Positions 40,522 to 49,471 of a DNA stretch of 64,000 bases are shown piece by piece. Source of the stretch: Terribium retamae (lineage in GTDB: Bacteria > Pseudomonadota > Alphaproteobacteria > Rhizobiales > Rhizobiaceae); the NCBI RefSeq assembly GCF_022347545.1, contig NZ_JAKREW010000033.1, positions 1 through 64,000 on the forward strand. Reading direction: 5' to 3'. The position numbers were made by a program, and so were the translations under genes. The notes below the pieces were generated by a model that was not told where the DNA came from, made no database searches, and was given only the letters and a program-made list of their open reading frames with translations. Every line of letters starts with the position of its first letter. The stretch's first letter is position 1.

Positions 40522-41844
40522 TCAGTAGAGCTTTCGGTACAGGTCACATACGCCGACAGGGTCGAGCCCGGCGAGACGTTCGGCTTCATGGCGTTTGACG
40601 CCCACAAAGGTCTCGATGAAAACCGGAGCGAACCACCCCGTGACTGTTTTGTCGGCGAGCAGGGCGTCCAACGCTGCGGGAAGATTTTCCGGCAATCGCG
40701 TCAGGCCAAGTTTCGTCTTTTCTGCCTCGGTCATCTGTTCGGGGTCGCCGGTTACCAATGGCGGCGTGGCGAGCCCGGCTTTGATGCCCTCCAGCCCAGC
40801 GCGAACGATGGCTGCCATGGACAGATACGGGTTGGCGGTCGCATCGGCTGCACGATACTCGATGTTGTACTGGCGCGATGGATCGCGTCCGCCAATCGTG
40901 ACAGTCGGGCAGATGCGCAAGGAAGCCTCCCTGTCGCGGTCAGCAAGCCAGGTGTAGGAAGAACTCCAGCTATGCGGCTTCAGCCTGTAGAAGGAAGGGA
41001 CGCTCGAGGCGGTCAACGCGGTGATCGCCGGCAAATGCTTCAGGACACCAGCGCAGAACGCGCCTGCAATGGCCGAGAGGCCGCCCGGCTTGCTGGCGTC
41101 GTATGTCACCGGCTTGCCGGCGTCGTCGGTGAAGCTGAAGTGGATATGCACACCATTGCCGACCCCGTCCGGCACGGATTTCGGTGCGAATGTCGCATGC
41201 CAGCCATTGTTGCGGGCGAGTTCGCGGGTGATCTCGCGAATCGCCACCGCGCGGTCTGCTGCCGCTAGCGCATCGGCCGGGGCGTGCGTGACCTCGAACT
41301 GCTCATCGCCGAACTCAGCAATGATGACCTCTGGCGCGACGCCGGCTTCCTCCAGTGCTGCCATCAGCGTCGGCGCGAAGGGATCAGCACGCCGCAGCGC
41401 CGCGAATGAAAGCGAATGGGCAGGCGCAAAATCGGCACCGGAAATCTGGAATTCCTGCTCGAAGGCGCCCGTGAGGCTGAGACCGGTCGCGGCCTTCAGC
41501 TCGGCCAGCGCGTCGATGAGCATGGTGCGTGTGCACCCGAGCCATGGCGTTCCGTCGAGTTCCACGATGTTGCCCGCCACCATGTCGAATAGTGTCGCGG
41601 AGCCGGTCAACGCCGTGCGGAAGCGCGCCTTGAGATCGGGAACAAGGCGCAAGTCTCCCGACGAACCCCAGGGATTGGGCACGACGATGGAGTTGAACGG
41701 CGTAAGCGACAGGTTTGCCTGCAACCAGCCGACACCGGTGGCGGCGACCTTGTCCAGGCGGCTCTCAGTGACAGAGCGGCCGCGCGTGATCGCTGCGAGG
41801 TCTGTCGTGACGACGGCGACAAGAGATTCGACAGGCATGGTCAT
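40522..41844 (-). CDS. Glutamine-synthetase-like gamma-glutamyl ligase
   Basis: The 440-residue product has the GS catalytic fold: EQEFQI (metal glutamates), FGDEQFEVTH, NGVHIHFSF (ATP/metal His) and RPTVTIGGRDPS-like plus NIEYRAADATANPYLSMAAIVRAGLEGI. It is too divergent for housekeeping GlnA and fits the GlnT/PuuA-like group that adds glutamate to amines. The start is the ATG at 41844, overlapping the amidase stop by four bases (ATGA). The frame remains open upstream to 43008, but this is only the amidase and RpiR genes in another frame. Substrate amine unknown. Confidence 0.9.
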   Translation of the reverse strand: MTMPVESLVAVVTTDLAAITRGRSVTESRLDKVAATGVGWLQANLSLTPFNSIVVPNPWGSSGDLRLVPDLKARFRTALTGSATLFDMVAGNIVELDGTPWLGCTRTMLIDALAELKAATGLSLTGAFEQEFQISGADFAPAHSLSFAALRRADPFAPTLMAALEEAGVAPEVIIAEFGDEQFEVTHAPADALAAADRAVAIREITRELARNNGWHATFAPKSVPDGVGNGVHIHFSFTDDAGKPVTYDASKPGGLSAIAGAFCAGVLKHLPAITALTASSVPSFYRLKPHSWSSSYTWLADRDREASLRICPTVTIGGRDPSRQYNIEYRAADATANPYLSMAAIVRAGLEGIKAGLATPPLVTGDPEQMTEAEKTKLGLTRLPENLPAALDALLADKTVTGWFAPVFIETFVGVKRHEAERLAGLDPVGVCDLYRKLY

Positions 41845-42488
41845 GCGGCCTTCCCCATCGCTTCGATGCGGGCAACGACTGTGTCGGTATCGGTGACCCA
41901 GCAATAGCCCCCGAATGCTTTCAGCGCGATGTCGTGGCGTTCCTGGGTGCGGGTGGCGCAAGCGTCCGACACACATGTGACGAGATAGCCGCGGTCGGCG
42001 GCATCGCGCACCGTCATGTCGACGCATTGGTCCGTGAGGACGCCGACCACAATAAGATAGCGGATGCCGAGGTTCTTCAGCAGGTAGTCGACGTTGGTCG
42101 AGTTGAAGATGCCTGATGAAGTCTTGGGCAGCATGATCTCGTCGCCGACAGGAGCGAGTGACGCGATCGGAAGCCCTTCCGGCAGGCTCGGCGGGATGTG
42201 GATAGGGGTGAGCTTGTGGTCTAGCGAGCGGTCGCGCCCGTCCTCGGTCAGGCTCTGGATGATGGTGTGCAGCACCTCGACCCCGTTGGCACGAGCCGCC
42301 TTCAGCAACCGCTCCTGGTTGGGGATCGTCTCCGTCGCCGTTTGGCGGTAGAAATAGTCTTCCGGGCCGAGTTCCGGATGGTCGGGATCGGCACCCGGCT
42401 CCAACCAGATCCGCTGCATATCGACGAGCAGCAGCGCGGTTTCGCCGCGCCGAAACGGTTCGTCGCGCTTGGGAAGGGATTGGATCAT
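41841..42488 (-). CDS. Isochorismatase-family cysteine hydrolase (amidase)
   Basis: The 215-residue enzyme carries the catalytic triad of the family: Asp in LLLVDMQR, Lys in LPKTSSGIF, and Cys in GVLTDQCVDMTVRDAA. The pattern QSLTEDGRDRSLDHK is typical of ureidoacrylate/N-carbamoyl amide hydrolases rather than true isochorismatases, so it most likely cleaves a C-N amide bond. It has four-base overlaps with the RpiR gene before it and the GS-like gene after it. A clear paralogue with the same length lies in cluster B at 57.9 kb. Confidence 0.9.
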   Translation of the reverse strand: MIQSLPKRDEPFRRGETALLLVDMQRIWLEPGADPDHPELGPEDYFYRQTATETIPNQERLLKAARANGVEVLHTIIQSLTEDGRDRSLDHKLTPIHIPPSLPEGLPIASLAPVGDEIMLPKTSSGIFNSTNVDYLLKNLGIRYLIVVGVLTDQCVDMTVRDAADRGYLVTCVSDACATRTQERHDIALKAFGGYCWVTDTDTVVARIEAMGKAA

Positions 42489-43405
42489 GATCTGCGGTCC
42501 TGCCTTGATGATTTCGGTCCGGGGGTTGTCCTGGCGCCATCCTGCGCGGGCTCATTGTCGAGGGTGACGGCGTTGGCGTGCCGCACCTCCTCCAGCCGCT
42601 CGATGCGGGCGCGGCCGTCGTCACCCAGTGTCGAGAGGATATGCGCTGTGAGCGCTTCCATCTGGGCGATCGCTGGCGCCAGCGTGTCATAGGGAGAGGC
42701 GACTTCGAGCGGGCTGACGATGGTCGTCTCCGCGAATTCCGCCACCGGCGACAGCCATTGGTCGGTGAACAGCACGATGCGGACGTCGCGCGCTGCAGCC
42801 TGCCGGGCAAACGAGACGACGTCGAGCTGATAGCGACGATAGTCGAAAACGACGAGCACATCCTTGCGCCCAAGGTCGGCGAGGATGTCGAAAGACTGGC
42901 TGGAAAGGACGCCGATCTCACGAACATTCGGGCGGAATTGCAGCAGATATCCAGCAAACATGCCTGCGACGTGGCGGCTGAAGCGTCCGCCGACCAGCAC
43001 GACCTCACCTTTGGCTTCCATGATGAGGCGGGCGGTGCGGTCGTAAGTGGTCAGGGGCGTGATACCTGCGGCCTTTCCCATCGCCTCGTTCACGGACGCC
43101 AGATAGGCCAAGATAGGGTTGTCCTCCGAGCCGGACGGACGCTTGGCCTCCATCATCAGCAGCGGCGAATGCAGCCTCGCTTCGACCTCTGCTAAAAGCT
43201 TTGCCTGGAAGTCCGGATAGCCTTCGTAGCCGAGCTTGACAGCCAACCGTACAACGGTGGGGTCGCTCACGCCGGCACGACGGGCGAGACTCGAAGCGCT
43301 GCCGAGGCCGGCGCCCGGATAGTCCGTGAGCAGCAGGCGGACGATCTTCTCCTCGGAAGGAGTCAGCGCCAGATCCTGCCGCATCAGAACATCGCGTATC
43401 GCCAT
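42485..43405 (-). CDS. MurR/RpiR-family transcriptional regulator of cluster A
   Basis: The 306-residue product has the RpiR N-terminal helix-turn-helix (LTPSEEKIVRLLLTDYPGAGLGSASSLARRAGVSDPTVVRLAVKLG). A C-terminal SIS domain (EVVLVGGRFSRHVAGMFAGYLL) that senses a phosphosugar or other ligand follows. GGGGAGG precedes the ATG. The gene is the first of the leftward cluster A operon and divergent from the oxidase/transporter operon, so it very likely controls both directions through the 43.47-kb palindrome. The last ~25 residues are Pro/Arg-rich and probably disordered. A paralogue sits in cluster B. Confidence 0.93.
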   Translation of the reverse strand: MAIRDVLMRQDLALTPSEEKIVRLLLTDYPGAGLGSASSLARRAGVSDPTVVRLAVKLGYEGYPDFQAKLLAEVEARLHSPLLMMEAKRPSGSEDNPILAYLASVNEAMGKAAGITPLTTYDRTARLIMEAKGEVVLVGGRFSRHVAGMFAGYLLQFRPNVREIGVLSSQSFDILADLGRKDVLVVFDYRRYQLDVVSFARQAAARDVRIVLFTDQWLSPVAEFAETTIVSPLEVASPYDTLAPAIAQMEALTAHILSTLGDDGRARIERLEEVRHANAVTLDNEPAQDGARTTPGPKSSRQDRRS

Positions 43406-43464
43406 TTGCCTCCCCTGATAGTGTTTTTTTCGGTGCAGAGTTTATTACAGAAAGTGAATTGTCG

Positions 43465-43512
43465 GTCAATAATGAAGAAATATTGACATTGCGTCGGATG
43501 TCGTCTTAGCTG
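43465..43512 (+). promoter_or_regulatory. Palindrome and promoter between RpiR and oxidase genes
   Basis: GTCAATA (43465-43471) and TATTGAC (43481-43487) form an inverted repeat with a 9-base spacer. The right arm contains a consensus -35 TTGACA (43484-43489). Seventeen bases on, TTAGCT (43507-43512) may serve as a weak -10. A repressor bound here would block the rightward operon. The TTGACATTG core reappears in the cluster B control region. Confidence 0.6.
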
Positions 43513-43547
43513 GCCGCAAAGCAGCGACAGACTGTGGGGAACGACGA

Positions 43548-44714
43548 ATGAAGAACGGCGATGACATCATCATCGTGGGCGCCGGAATTGTAGGTTCAAG
43601 CGCGGCGATGCATCTTGCCGGGGAAGGCGCGCGGGTAACGCTCATCGAGCAGACCCATCCCGCAGGAGGACCTTCCGGGAAGTCATCGGCGCTTCTCCAT
43701 GCCTTCTATTTGATGCCGGAGCTGTCGCAACTCGCCATCCGGGGGCGGGAGATCCTCGTCGCGCTTCCGGTGATCGCGCAGGAGGGATCGTTCGTGACAC
43801 AGGTCGGCATGATGTGGGTCTGCGGCGAGGAGAATGCCGCAAGCTGGTCAGCTGCCGCAGAGCGTATTCGCGGGGAGGGCGCCCGGATGGAGACGCTGAC
43901 CGCGACCGAGTTCGCCGCCGAAGCGCCTGGATTTTCGACCGACGGTGTGGCGTTAGCCATCTGGGAACCTGATTATGGCTATGCCGACGCCTTCGGAGCC
44001 ACAAACGCGATAGCCCGCGCAGCGCGTGCACGCGGTGCCAAGATCCTGCAGAACACCCCGGTTTCCAGACTACTGCGCAGGGGGGATCGGATCGCAGGAG
44101 TCACGCTTGCCGATGGAGCAGTGCTCGAAGCCGACACGGTCATCCTGGCCGCCGGGCCGTGGACGCGTCGCCTCCTCGCGACGGTGTCGCTCGACCTGCC
44201 GCTGCATGTGGAACGCCATCCGATGGCGGTGTTGGATGCCCGCGGCAAGGCTCGCCAGGTCATGCCGTGGGCCTGGTGCGACGACATTTCCCGCAACTAT
44301 GCGAGGCCCGATAATGACGGCGTGATCCTCGCCGGCACCTGGGCCGGTGGCGGCACTGGAGTGCGTCACGAAGAGGCCATTCGGCCCAGGTTGGTCAACA
44401 ATCCCGACACTTACATGGAGGGTGTCGAAGAAGGCGAGTCGGTCGACATTCTTGAGACCTTCGCCTCTCGTGTTCCGGCGATGATGGAACTCGGAATCAG
44501 ACCCGGCTATGCAGGTCTCTACGACATGAGCCCTGACGATCTGCCAGTGATCGGCACCATGCCGGGTGTTGAAGGTCTGATCGTTTCGGCGGGTTCGTCC
44601 GGGCACGGCTTCAAGACTGGGCCGGCGGTGGGCGAGGCTGTCGGTCAGTTGGCACTGTATGGTGCCCAACCCATTCTGGCGCCGTTTTCGCCGCTCCGTT
44701 TTGGAGTCGCGTGA
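43548..44714 (+). CDS. FAD-dependent D-amino-acid-oxidase/glycine-oxidase-type oxidoreductase
   Basis: The 388-residue flavoprotein starts with the FAD-binding GAGIVGSSAAMHLAGEGARVTLIEQ and ends with the DAO-family tail LIVSAGSSGHGFKTGPAVGEAVGQL. Members oxidise the C-N bond of amino acids or secondary amines (D-amino acids, sarcosine, opines, gamma-glutamyl-amines). GGGGAA precedes the ATG. It is the first gene of the rightward cluster A operon and shares one base with the next, a transporter subunit. Thus import and oxidation of the substrate are co-regulated. The exact substrate is not decided by the sequence. Confidence 0.92.
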   Translation: MKNGDDIIIVGAGIVGSSAAMHLAGEGARVTLIEQTHPAGGPSGKSSALLHAFYLMPELSQLAIRGREILVALPVIAQEGSFVTQVGMMWVCGEENAASWSAAAERIRGEGARMETLTATEFAAEAPGFSTDGVALAIWEPDYGYADAFGATNAIARAARARGAKILQNTPVSRLLRRGDRIAGVTLADGAVLEADTVILAAGPWTRRLLATVSLDLPLHVERHPMAVLDARGKARQVMPWAWCDDISRNYARPDNDGVILAGTWAGGGTGVRHEEAIRPRLVNNPDTYMEGVEEGESVDILETFASRVPAMMELGIRPGYAGLYDMSPDDLPVIGTMPGVEGLIVSAGSSGHGFKTGPAVGEAVGQLALYGAQPILAPFSPLRFGVA

Positions 44715-46570
44715 TGGCGGTCATGACGATGGAACAGAGCACATCCCGATCGATCCTGCCGGCAGCCTTCCGCACTGCCGGGGTCGATGCGCTGGCGATG
44801 ATCGTTGCCATGGTGCTGGCGGCTCTGGCGATCTACCTGTTCGGCAATGCCGCCATGCAGCGCGTGGTAACTTATGCCGCGATCATGCTGACGGCGGTGC
44901 TTGGTCTTCAAATATTCTCCGGCAACACCGGTATCGTTTCCTTCGGCCATGCCGCCTTTGTCGGGCTTGGTGCTTATGCCACGGGCATCCTGACCATGCC
45001 CGCCGCCCTGCAACGCACTGCTCTGCGCGACCTGCCTCAATTCCTGGCCGGGCATGAGATGTCCTTCTTCACGGCACTCGTGGTGGTGCTGGTGCTGGCC
45101 ATGTTGGTCGGCTTGGTCACGGGCATACCTTTGTTCAGGCTCTCCGGCTCGAGTGCTTCGATCGCGACGCTGGCGTTGCTCATCATCGTCTACACCTTGC
45201 TCGTGGCGGGACGTGAGATCACCCGGGGCAGTCAACCTTTCTATGGTGTACCGCGCGAGATCGGTCTGTGGACGGCAGTTGGGGTCGCGGCCATGGCGAT
45301 CATCCTGGCGAGGCTGTTCAGGGAGACGTCCTTCGGCCTTGCCACGCGCGCGGCCGCCGACGATGAGCGCGGTGCAGCCGCCGTCGGTGTCGACCATCGT
45401 GTCGCGAGGCTGGCTGCATGGGTTCTGGGCGCTGTGGCCGCAGCTGCCGCCGGCGCTATGATGGCTCAGTTCCTCGGGGCCTTTTCGCCCAAGGATTTTT
45501 ATTTCGATTTCGGTTTCACCATGCTCGCCATGCTGATCGTTGGTGGCATGACGTCCTCGCTCGGCGCATTCGCCGGCGTTGTCGTAACAGTGCTCGTGGT
45601 CGAGGTGGTCCGCCGGTTCGAGGGCGGTGGGGTCATTTTCGGCTTGCAGATGCCAGTCCTCTTCGGCCTCACGCAAGGGGTTCTGGCAGTCGCCATGATC
45701 CTCGTCATCTGGCGACGGCCTGCTGGCTTGTTCGGTGACCGTGAGCTCAACCTTCTGCGCCGTCCCAACGCGAAAATGGACCCTGTCAAACCGGCTACGG
45801 ATGTCGCGCCGACGCGCGCGGCAGCTGGGCCGATCTCGGTCGACCACCTGTCTCGACGCTATGCCGGCGTGGTGGCGGTGGATGATGTGACACTTTCTTT
45901 CGAGCCCGACAGCATCACAGGCATCATCGGTCCCAACGGCGCGGGCAAGACGACGTTGCTCAACATGATCGCCGGCGACGTCATGCCGAGTTCCGGAATC
46001 GTACGTATCGGGGCGCCGGTACGGCAGGCCAGCGCTTTCCGTTTCGCCCGCGCCGGCATCGCCCGCACGTTCCAGAACATCCGCGTCTTTCCGCGTATGA
46101 CCGTGCTTGAGAACGTTGTCGTGGCGGCGCGCGTGGTGGAGCCTGGCTTGGCAGCCGCAGAGGCAGCCGCGAGGCGCGAACTTGCCCGCATGGGGCTGGA
46201 GCGCTTCGCTGATCGTCCTGCGGCCAGTCTCGCTTACGGCCAGCGCCGCCGGCTGGAGGTGGCACGCGCACTGGCGCTGAAACCTCGTTTCCTGCTGCTT
46301 GATGAGCCTGCCGCTGGCATGAACGCGGTCGAAACAGCCGAGCTTGTGTCGATCCTGGCGGCGGTACGCAGCGAACGGCGGATCGGCGTGATCCTGATCG
46401 AGCATGACATGCGGCTTGTGATGAACCTGTGCGAGCGCATCGTCGTGGTCGACCGCGGCCGCGTGATCGCCGACGGTGCACCGGCAGAGGTGCAGAACAA
46501 CCCGGCGGTCGTAGCTGCCTATCTCGGCAGCCGCACGGCACGTGCCCGCCAAGGCAACGACGTCCAATGA
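44714..46570 (+). CDS. Fused LivM-LivG: branched-chain-type ABC permease with ATPase domain
   Basis: The 618-residue protein fuses two usual subunits. Residues ~1-345 are a LivM-type permease with about ten hydrophobic helices (SGNTGIVSFGHAAFVGLGAYATGIL). After a short linker, residues ~370-618 form an ATPase with Walker A GPNGAGKT (406-413), signature LAYGQRRRLEVARAL, Walker B LLLDEPAAGMN and switch His in IEHDM. The fusion occurs elsewhere in the HAAT family. The partner permease, second ATPase and binding protein follow downstream. Confidence 0.94.
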   Translation: MAVMTMEQSTSRSILPAAFRTAGVDALAMIVAMVLAALAIYLFGNAAMQRVVTYAAIMLTAVLGLQIFSGNTGIVSFGHAAFVGLGAYATGILTMPAALQRTALRDLPQFLAGHEMSFFTALVVVLVLAMLVGLVTGIPLFRLSGSSASIATLALLIIVYTLLVAGREITRGSQPFYGVPREIGLWTAVGVAAMAIILARLFRETSFGLATRAAADDERGAAAVGVDHRVARLAAWVLGAVAAAAAGAMMAQFLGAFSPKDFYFDFGFTMLAMLIVGGMTSSLGAFAGVVVTVLVVEVVRRFEGGGVIFGLQMPVLFGLTQGVLAVAMILVIWRRPAGLFGDRELNLLRRPNAKMDPVKPATDVAPTRAAAGPISVDHLSRRYAGVVAVDDVTLSFEPDSITGIIGPNGAGKTTLLNMIAGDVMPSSGIVRIGAPVRQASAFRFARAGIARTFQNIRVFPRMTVLENVVVAARVVEPGLAAAEAAARRELARMGLERFADRPAASLAYGQRRRLEVARALALKPRFLLLDEPAAGMNAVETAELVSILAAVRSERRIGVILIEHDMRLVMNLCERIVVVDRGRVIADGAPAEVQNNPAVVAAYLGSRTARARQGNDVQ

Positions 46571-46604
46571 ACAAGAACAACCGGACATTAAATGGGAGAC
46601 TAAC

Positions 46605-47771
46605 ATGAGGCATATTCGGAAGCGTTCAGCATTACTGACAGCCATATCCGCCATCACCGTCGCGACCGCCGCGCCGGCCTTCGCGGAAGAGATCATCATC
46701 GGAGCGGCGACCGCCCAGACGGGTGGACTTGCACCTTACGACCAGCCAGCGCTGGCCGGCTTGCGCATGGCGATCGACGAACTCAACGCCAAGGGCGGAC
46801 TGGCCGGCAAATACAAGGTCAACCTGATCATCAAGGACACGCGCAGCGATACCGCGCAGACGGCCACCGTCACGCAGGAGCTGATCGATGCCGGCGCCAA
46901 GATCATGATCACGCCCTGCGATGCCGACCCATCGATCTCGGCCGGCCAACTCACCCAGCCGCTCGGGATCCCGTCGTTGACACTCTGCGGCTCGGCACCG
47001 GTGCTGACCCAGGCGGTCGGTGACGTTATGTTCGGTACCTATCCTGCCGACAATCTGCAGGCGACCGCCGTCGCGGACTTCGCCATTGCCGAAGGCAAAC
47101 GCAAGGTCTTCCTGCTGACATCGCCCGACGCGACCTATGTTGCCAACTTGCCGGAATATTTCGGCAAGGTCTTCGAGAAGAAGGGCGGCAAGATTGTCGG
47201 GCGGGGCACGTTCACGATGAACCAGCCAGACTTCTCAGCCGAGATCACCAACATCAAGGGCCTGGCCGAGCAACCCGATCTGATCATGACGGCAGCTTAT
47301 GAGCCGGATTTTCCCGCCTTCATCCAGCAATTGCGCGGCGCCGGTATCAATATTCCTGTCTATGGTGCCGACGCGATCGGGACCCCGACCATCAAGGCGC
47401 TCGGCAAGCTGGTGGACGGTGTCGTCTACACCGCGGCCGGCTATCCGGAAGCGGGCAGCAAGCTGGAAGCCTTCAACGCTGCCTTCGCCAAACACGCCGG
47501 CCACGCGCCGGAATCGACCTACGAGGTCAACGGCTACGAGATCGGCTTGATCCTCGACGAGGCAGTGAAGACGGCCGGTTCGGATGATCCCAAGGCGATC
47601 CGTGATGCGATTGCCAATCTGAAGGACTTCGAAGGTATCACCGGCAAGATCACCTATGCCGGTACCGACCGCATGCCGCTGCGACCTGTGGTGCTGATGC
47701 GCTACGAAGACGGAGAGCCCAAATATGTCGAAACCGTCGTGCCGGCCGCGGCCGACGTTCCGGCGCCGTGA
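46605..47771 (+). CDS. Periplasmic branched-chain-type amino acid/amide binding protein
   Basis: The 388-residue product (MRHIRKRSALLTAISAITVATAAPAFA signal peptide) has the periplasmic binding fold of the Leu/Ile/Val family: EEIIIGAATAQTGGLAPYDQPALAGLRMAIDELNAKGGLAGKYKVNLIIKDTRS. It captures the cluster A substrate; family members bind branched amino acids, amides, urea or benzoates, so the ligand is open. GGGAG precedes the ATG at 46605, 34 bases after the fused permease gene. Confidence 0.94.
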   Translation: MRHIRKRSALLTAISAITVATAAPAFAEEIIIGAATAQTGGLAPYDQPALAGLRMAIDELNAKGGLAGKYKVNLIIKDTRSDTAQTATVTQELIDAGAKIMITPCDADPSISAGQLTQPLGIPSLTLCGSAPVLTQAVGDVMFGTYPADNLQATAVADFAIAEGKRKVFLLTSPDATYVANLPEYFGKVFEKKGGKIVGRGTFTMNQPDFSAEITNIKGLAEQPDLIMTAAYEPDFPAFIQQLRGAGINIPVYGADAIGTPTIKALGKLVDGVVYTAAGYPEAGSKLEAFNAAFAKHAGHAPESTYEVNGYEIGLILDEAVKTAGSDDPKAIRDAIANLKDFEGITGKITYAGTDRMPLRPVVLMRYEDGEPKYVETVVPAAADVPAP

Positions 47772-47775
47772 CGCC

Positions 47776-48480
47776 ATGCTGAGCGTCGACGCCCTCAGGA
47801 TCCGATATGGCGAAGTCGAGGCGGTGCGCCGCGTCGACCTCACGGTTGGCGCCGGTGAGATCGTCGCGCTGGTCGGTGCCAACGGCGCTGGCAAGAGCTC
47901 GACGCTCGGCGCCATCGCCGGGCTGGTGCCGGCTGCCGGCGGCAGGGTGCTGCTCGAAGGCAACGACATCACCGGCATGCCTGCCGAAGCGATCGCACGC
48001 CGCGGCGTGGCGCTGGTGCCTGAGGGACGACGCATCTTCGCAAGCCTGACCGTGGCCGAGAACCTTCGCCTGGGCGGTGCTGTCCACCAGACCGCTTCCG
48101 AGGCGAAGGCGCGGGAAGAGGAGATGCTCGAGCTCTTTCCCATCCTACGCCGCTACCATCAGGTCAAAGGTGGAAACCTATCCGGCGGCGAACAGCAGAT
48201 GCTGGCAATAGCCCGCGCGCTGATGGCGCGCCCGAAGCTCATTCTGCTCGACGAGCCGTCGCTCGGACTTGCCCCGCAGATCATCGATACCGTGTTCGAC
48301 CTTATCGCGCAGCTGCGCAGCGACGGGCTGACGGTGCTTCTGGTGGAGCAGAACGTCGCGCTCGCGCTCGAGATCGCCGATCGCGCCACGGTGCTTGCCA
48401 ATGGCGAGGTCGCATTGGCAGGCACGGCCGCCGAACTCGCCAGTTCGGATCTCGTGCGCCAAGCCTATCTCGGAGCCTGA
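47776..48480 (+). CDS. LivF-type ABC ATPase
   Basis: This 234-residue ATPase is of the LivF branch, with Walker A GANGAGKSS, signature NLSGGEQQMLAIARAL, Walker B LILLDEPSLGLAP and the LivF-type VEQNV switch. It pairs with the ATPase half of the fused LivMG protein to give the two nucleotide-binding domains. I choose the ATG at 47776; the frame is open upstream but there overlaps the binding-protein gene. It starts four bases after that gene and ends two bases before the LivH gene. Confidence 0.94.
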   Translation: MLSVDALRIRYGEVEAVRRVDLTVGAGEIVALVGANGAGKSSTLGAIAGLVPAAGGRVLLEGNDITGMPAEAIARRGVALVPEGRRIFASLTVAENLRLGGAVHQTASEAKAREEEMLELFPILRRYHQVKGGNLSGGEQQMLAIARALMARPKLILLDEPSLGLAPQIIDTVFDLIAQLRSDGLTVLLVEQNVALALEIADRATVLANGEVALAGTAAELASSDLVRQAYLGA

Positions 48481-48482
48481 TC

Positions 48483-49364
48483 ATGATCGCCCAGCAGATC
48501 ATCAATGCAGTGAGCCTCGGCGGCGTCTATGCGCTGCTGGCGCTCGGACTGGCCATCGTCTTTTCCATCGTCGGGCTGATCAATTTCGCCCATGGCGAGC
48601 TGATGACGCTGACAGGTTATGTGCTGCTGGCAGCCCTCATTGCCGGCGTACCGTTTCCGGCAGCGGTGCTGCTTGCCGTCATCTGCGCGGCCGTCGGCGC
48701 GGTGGCTATGGAGCGTCTTGCCTTTCGGCCGATGCGTGGCGCCAGCGTCACCAGCCTCCTTCTGACAAGTTTCGCCGTTTCCGGCTTGCTCAAGGTCATC
48801 TTCCAGAACGGAGTGTCGGCGCGTCCCCAAGCCGTCGCCATACCCAACTGGATGACCGGCGCTTTCTCGATTGGCGATTTCACCATCGGCGTCGGGCCAG
48901 CGATTTCGATCGTTGTGTCCATCGTCGCGCTGATCGCACTGGAATTCTTCCTGAAGCGTACCGTGACCGGTACGGCCATGCGCGCGGCAGCGGAGGATTT
49001 CGACGTCGTGCGGCTGATGGGCATTCCCGCCAACCGTATCATCGCTACGGCATTTCTCCTGTCCGGCCTGCTCGCCGGGCTGGCAGCGATGCTGTGGGTG
49101 GCGAGCCGCGCCTCGGTCGATCCGCTGATGGGGTTCACCCCCGTACTTAAGGCGTTCATAGCCGCCGTGGTTGGCGGGCTGGGCAGCTTGCCGGGCGCCG
49201 TGGCGGGGGGCTTCCTCCTTGGGGTGATCGAAGTCCTCCTGCAGGCGACGCTGCCGGCTGCCATAGCACCTTATCGCGACGCCATCGTGCTGTCGGGTGT
49301 CATTGCCGTGCTGCTGATCCGGCCTCAGGGTCTCATCCCGGCCGTGCGCGTGCAGAGAAGCTGA
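48483..49364 (+). CDS. LivH-type ABC permease
   Basis: The 293-residue protein is the second permease subunit, with about eight hydrophobic helices and the typical N-terminus INAVSLGGVYALLALGLAIVFSIVGLINFAHGELMTLTGY and loop RAAAEDFDVVRLMGIPANR (EAA-like contact to the ATPase). It completes the cluster A transporter with the fused LivMG, LivF and the binding protein. Two bases separate it from livF. Confidence 0.94.
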   Translation: MIAQQIINAVSLGGVYALLALGLAIVFSIVGLINFAHGELMTLTGYVLLAALIAGVPFPAAVLLAVICAAVGAVAMERLAFRPMRGASVTSLLLTSFAVSGLLKVIFQNGVSARPQAVAIPNWMTGAFSIGDFTIGVGPAISIVVSIVALIALEFFLKRTVTGTAMRAAAEDFDVVRLMGIPANRIIATAFLLSGLLAGLAAMLWVASRASVDPLMGFTPVLKAFIAAVVGGLGSLPGAVAGGFLLGVIEVLLQATLPAAIAPYRDAIVLSGVIAVLLIRPQGLIPAVRVQRS

Positions 49365-49471
49365 GTTCTGAAGGGATCGCGGTACACATCAAGCCGCCGG
49401 GCAGCGGCACTGTGGTCTTGATCGCTCGATGAAGCCACGCCGCGCTCGTAAGCAAAACAAGGAGAAGCGGC

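Noticed and set aside
41845..43008. N-terminal extension of the glutamine-synthetase-like frame to 828 codons
   Set aside because: The extension is the amidase and RpiR genes read in another frame. The ATGA overlap at 41841-41844 and homology place the true start at 41844.
44645..46699. A 684-codon leftward frame opposite the LivMG fusion gene
   Set aside because: It is a His/Asp/Arg-rich mirror of a GC-rich coding strand; the rightward frame has full permease and ATPase motifs.
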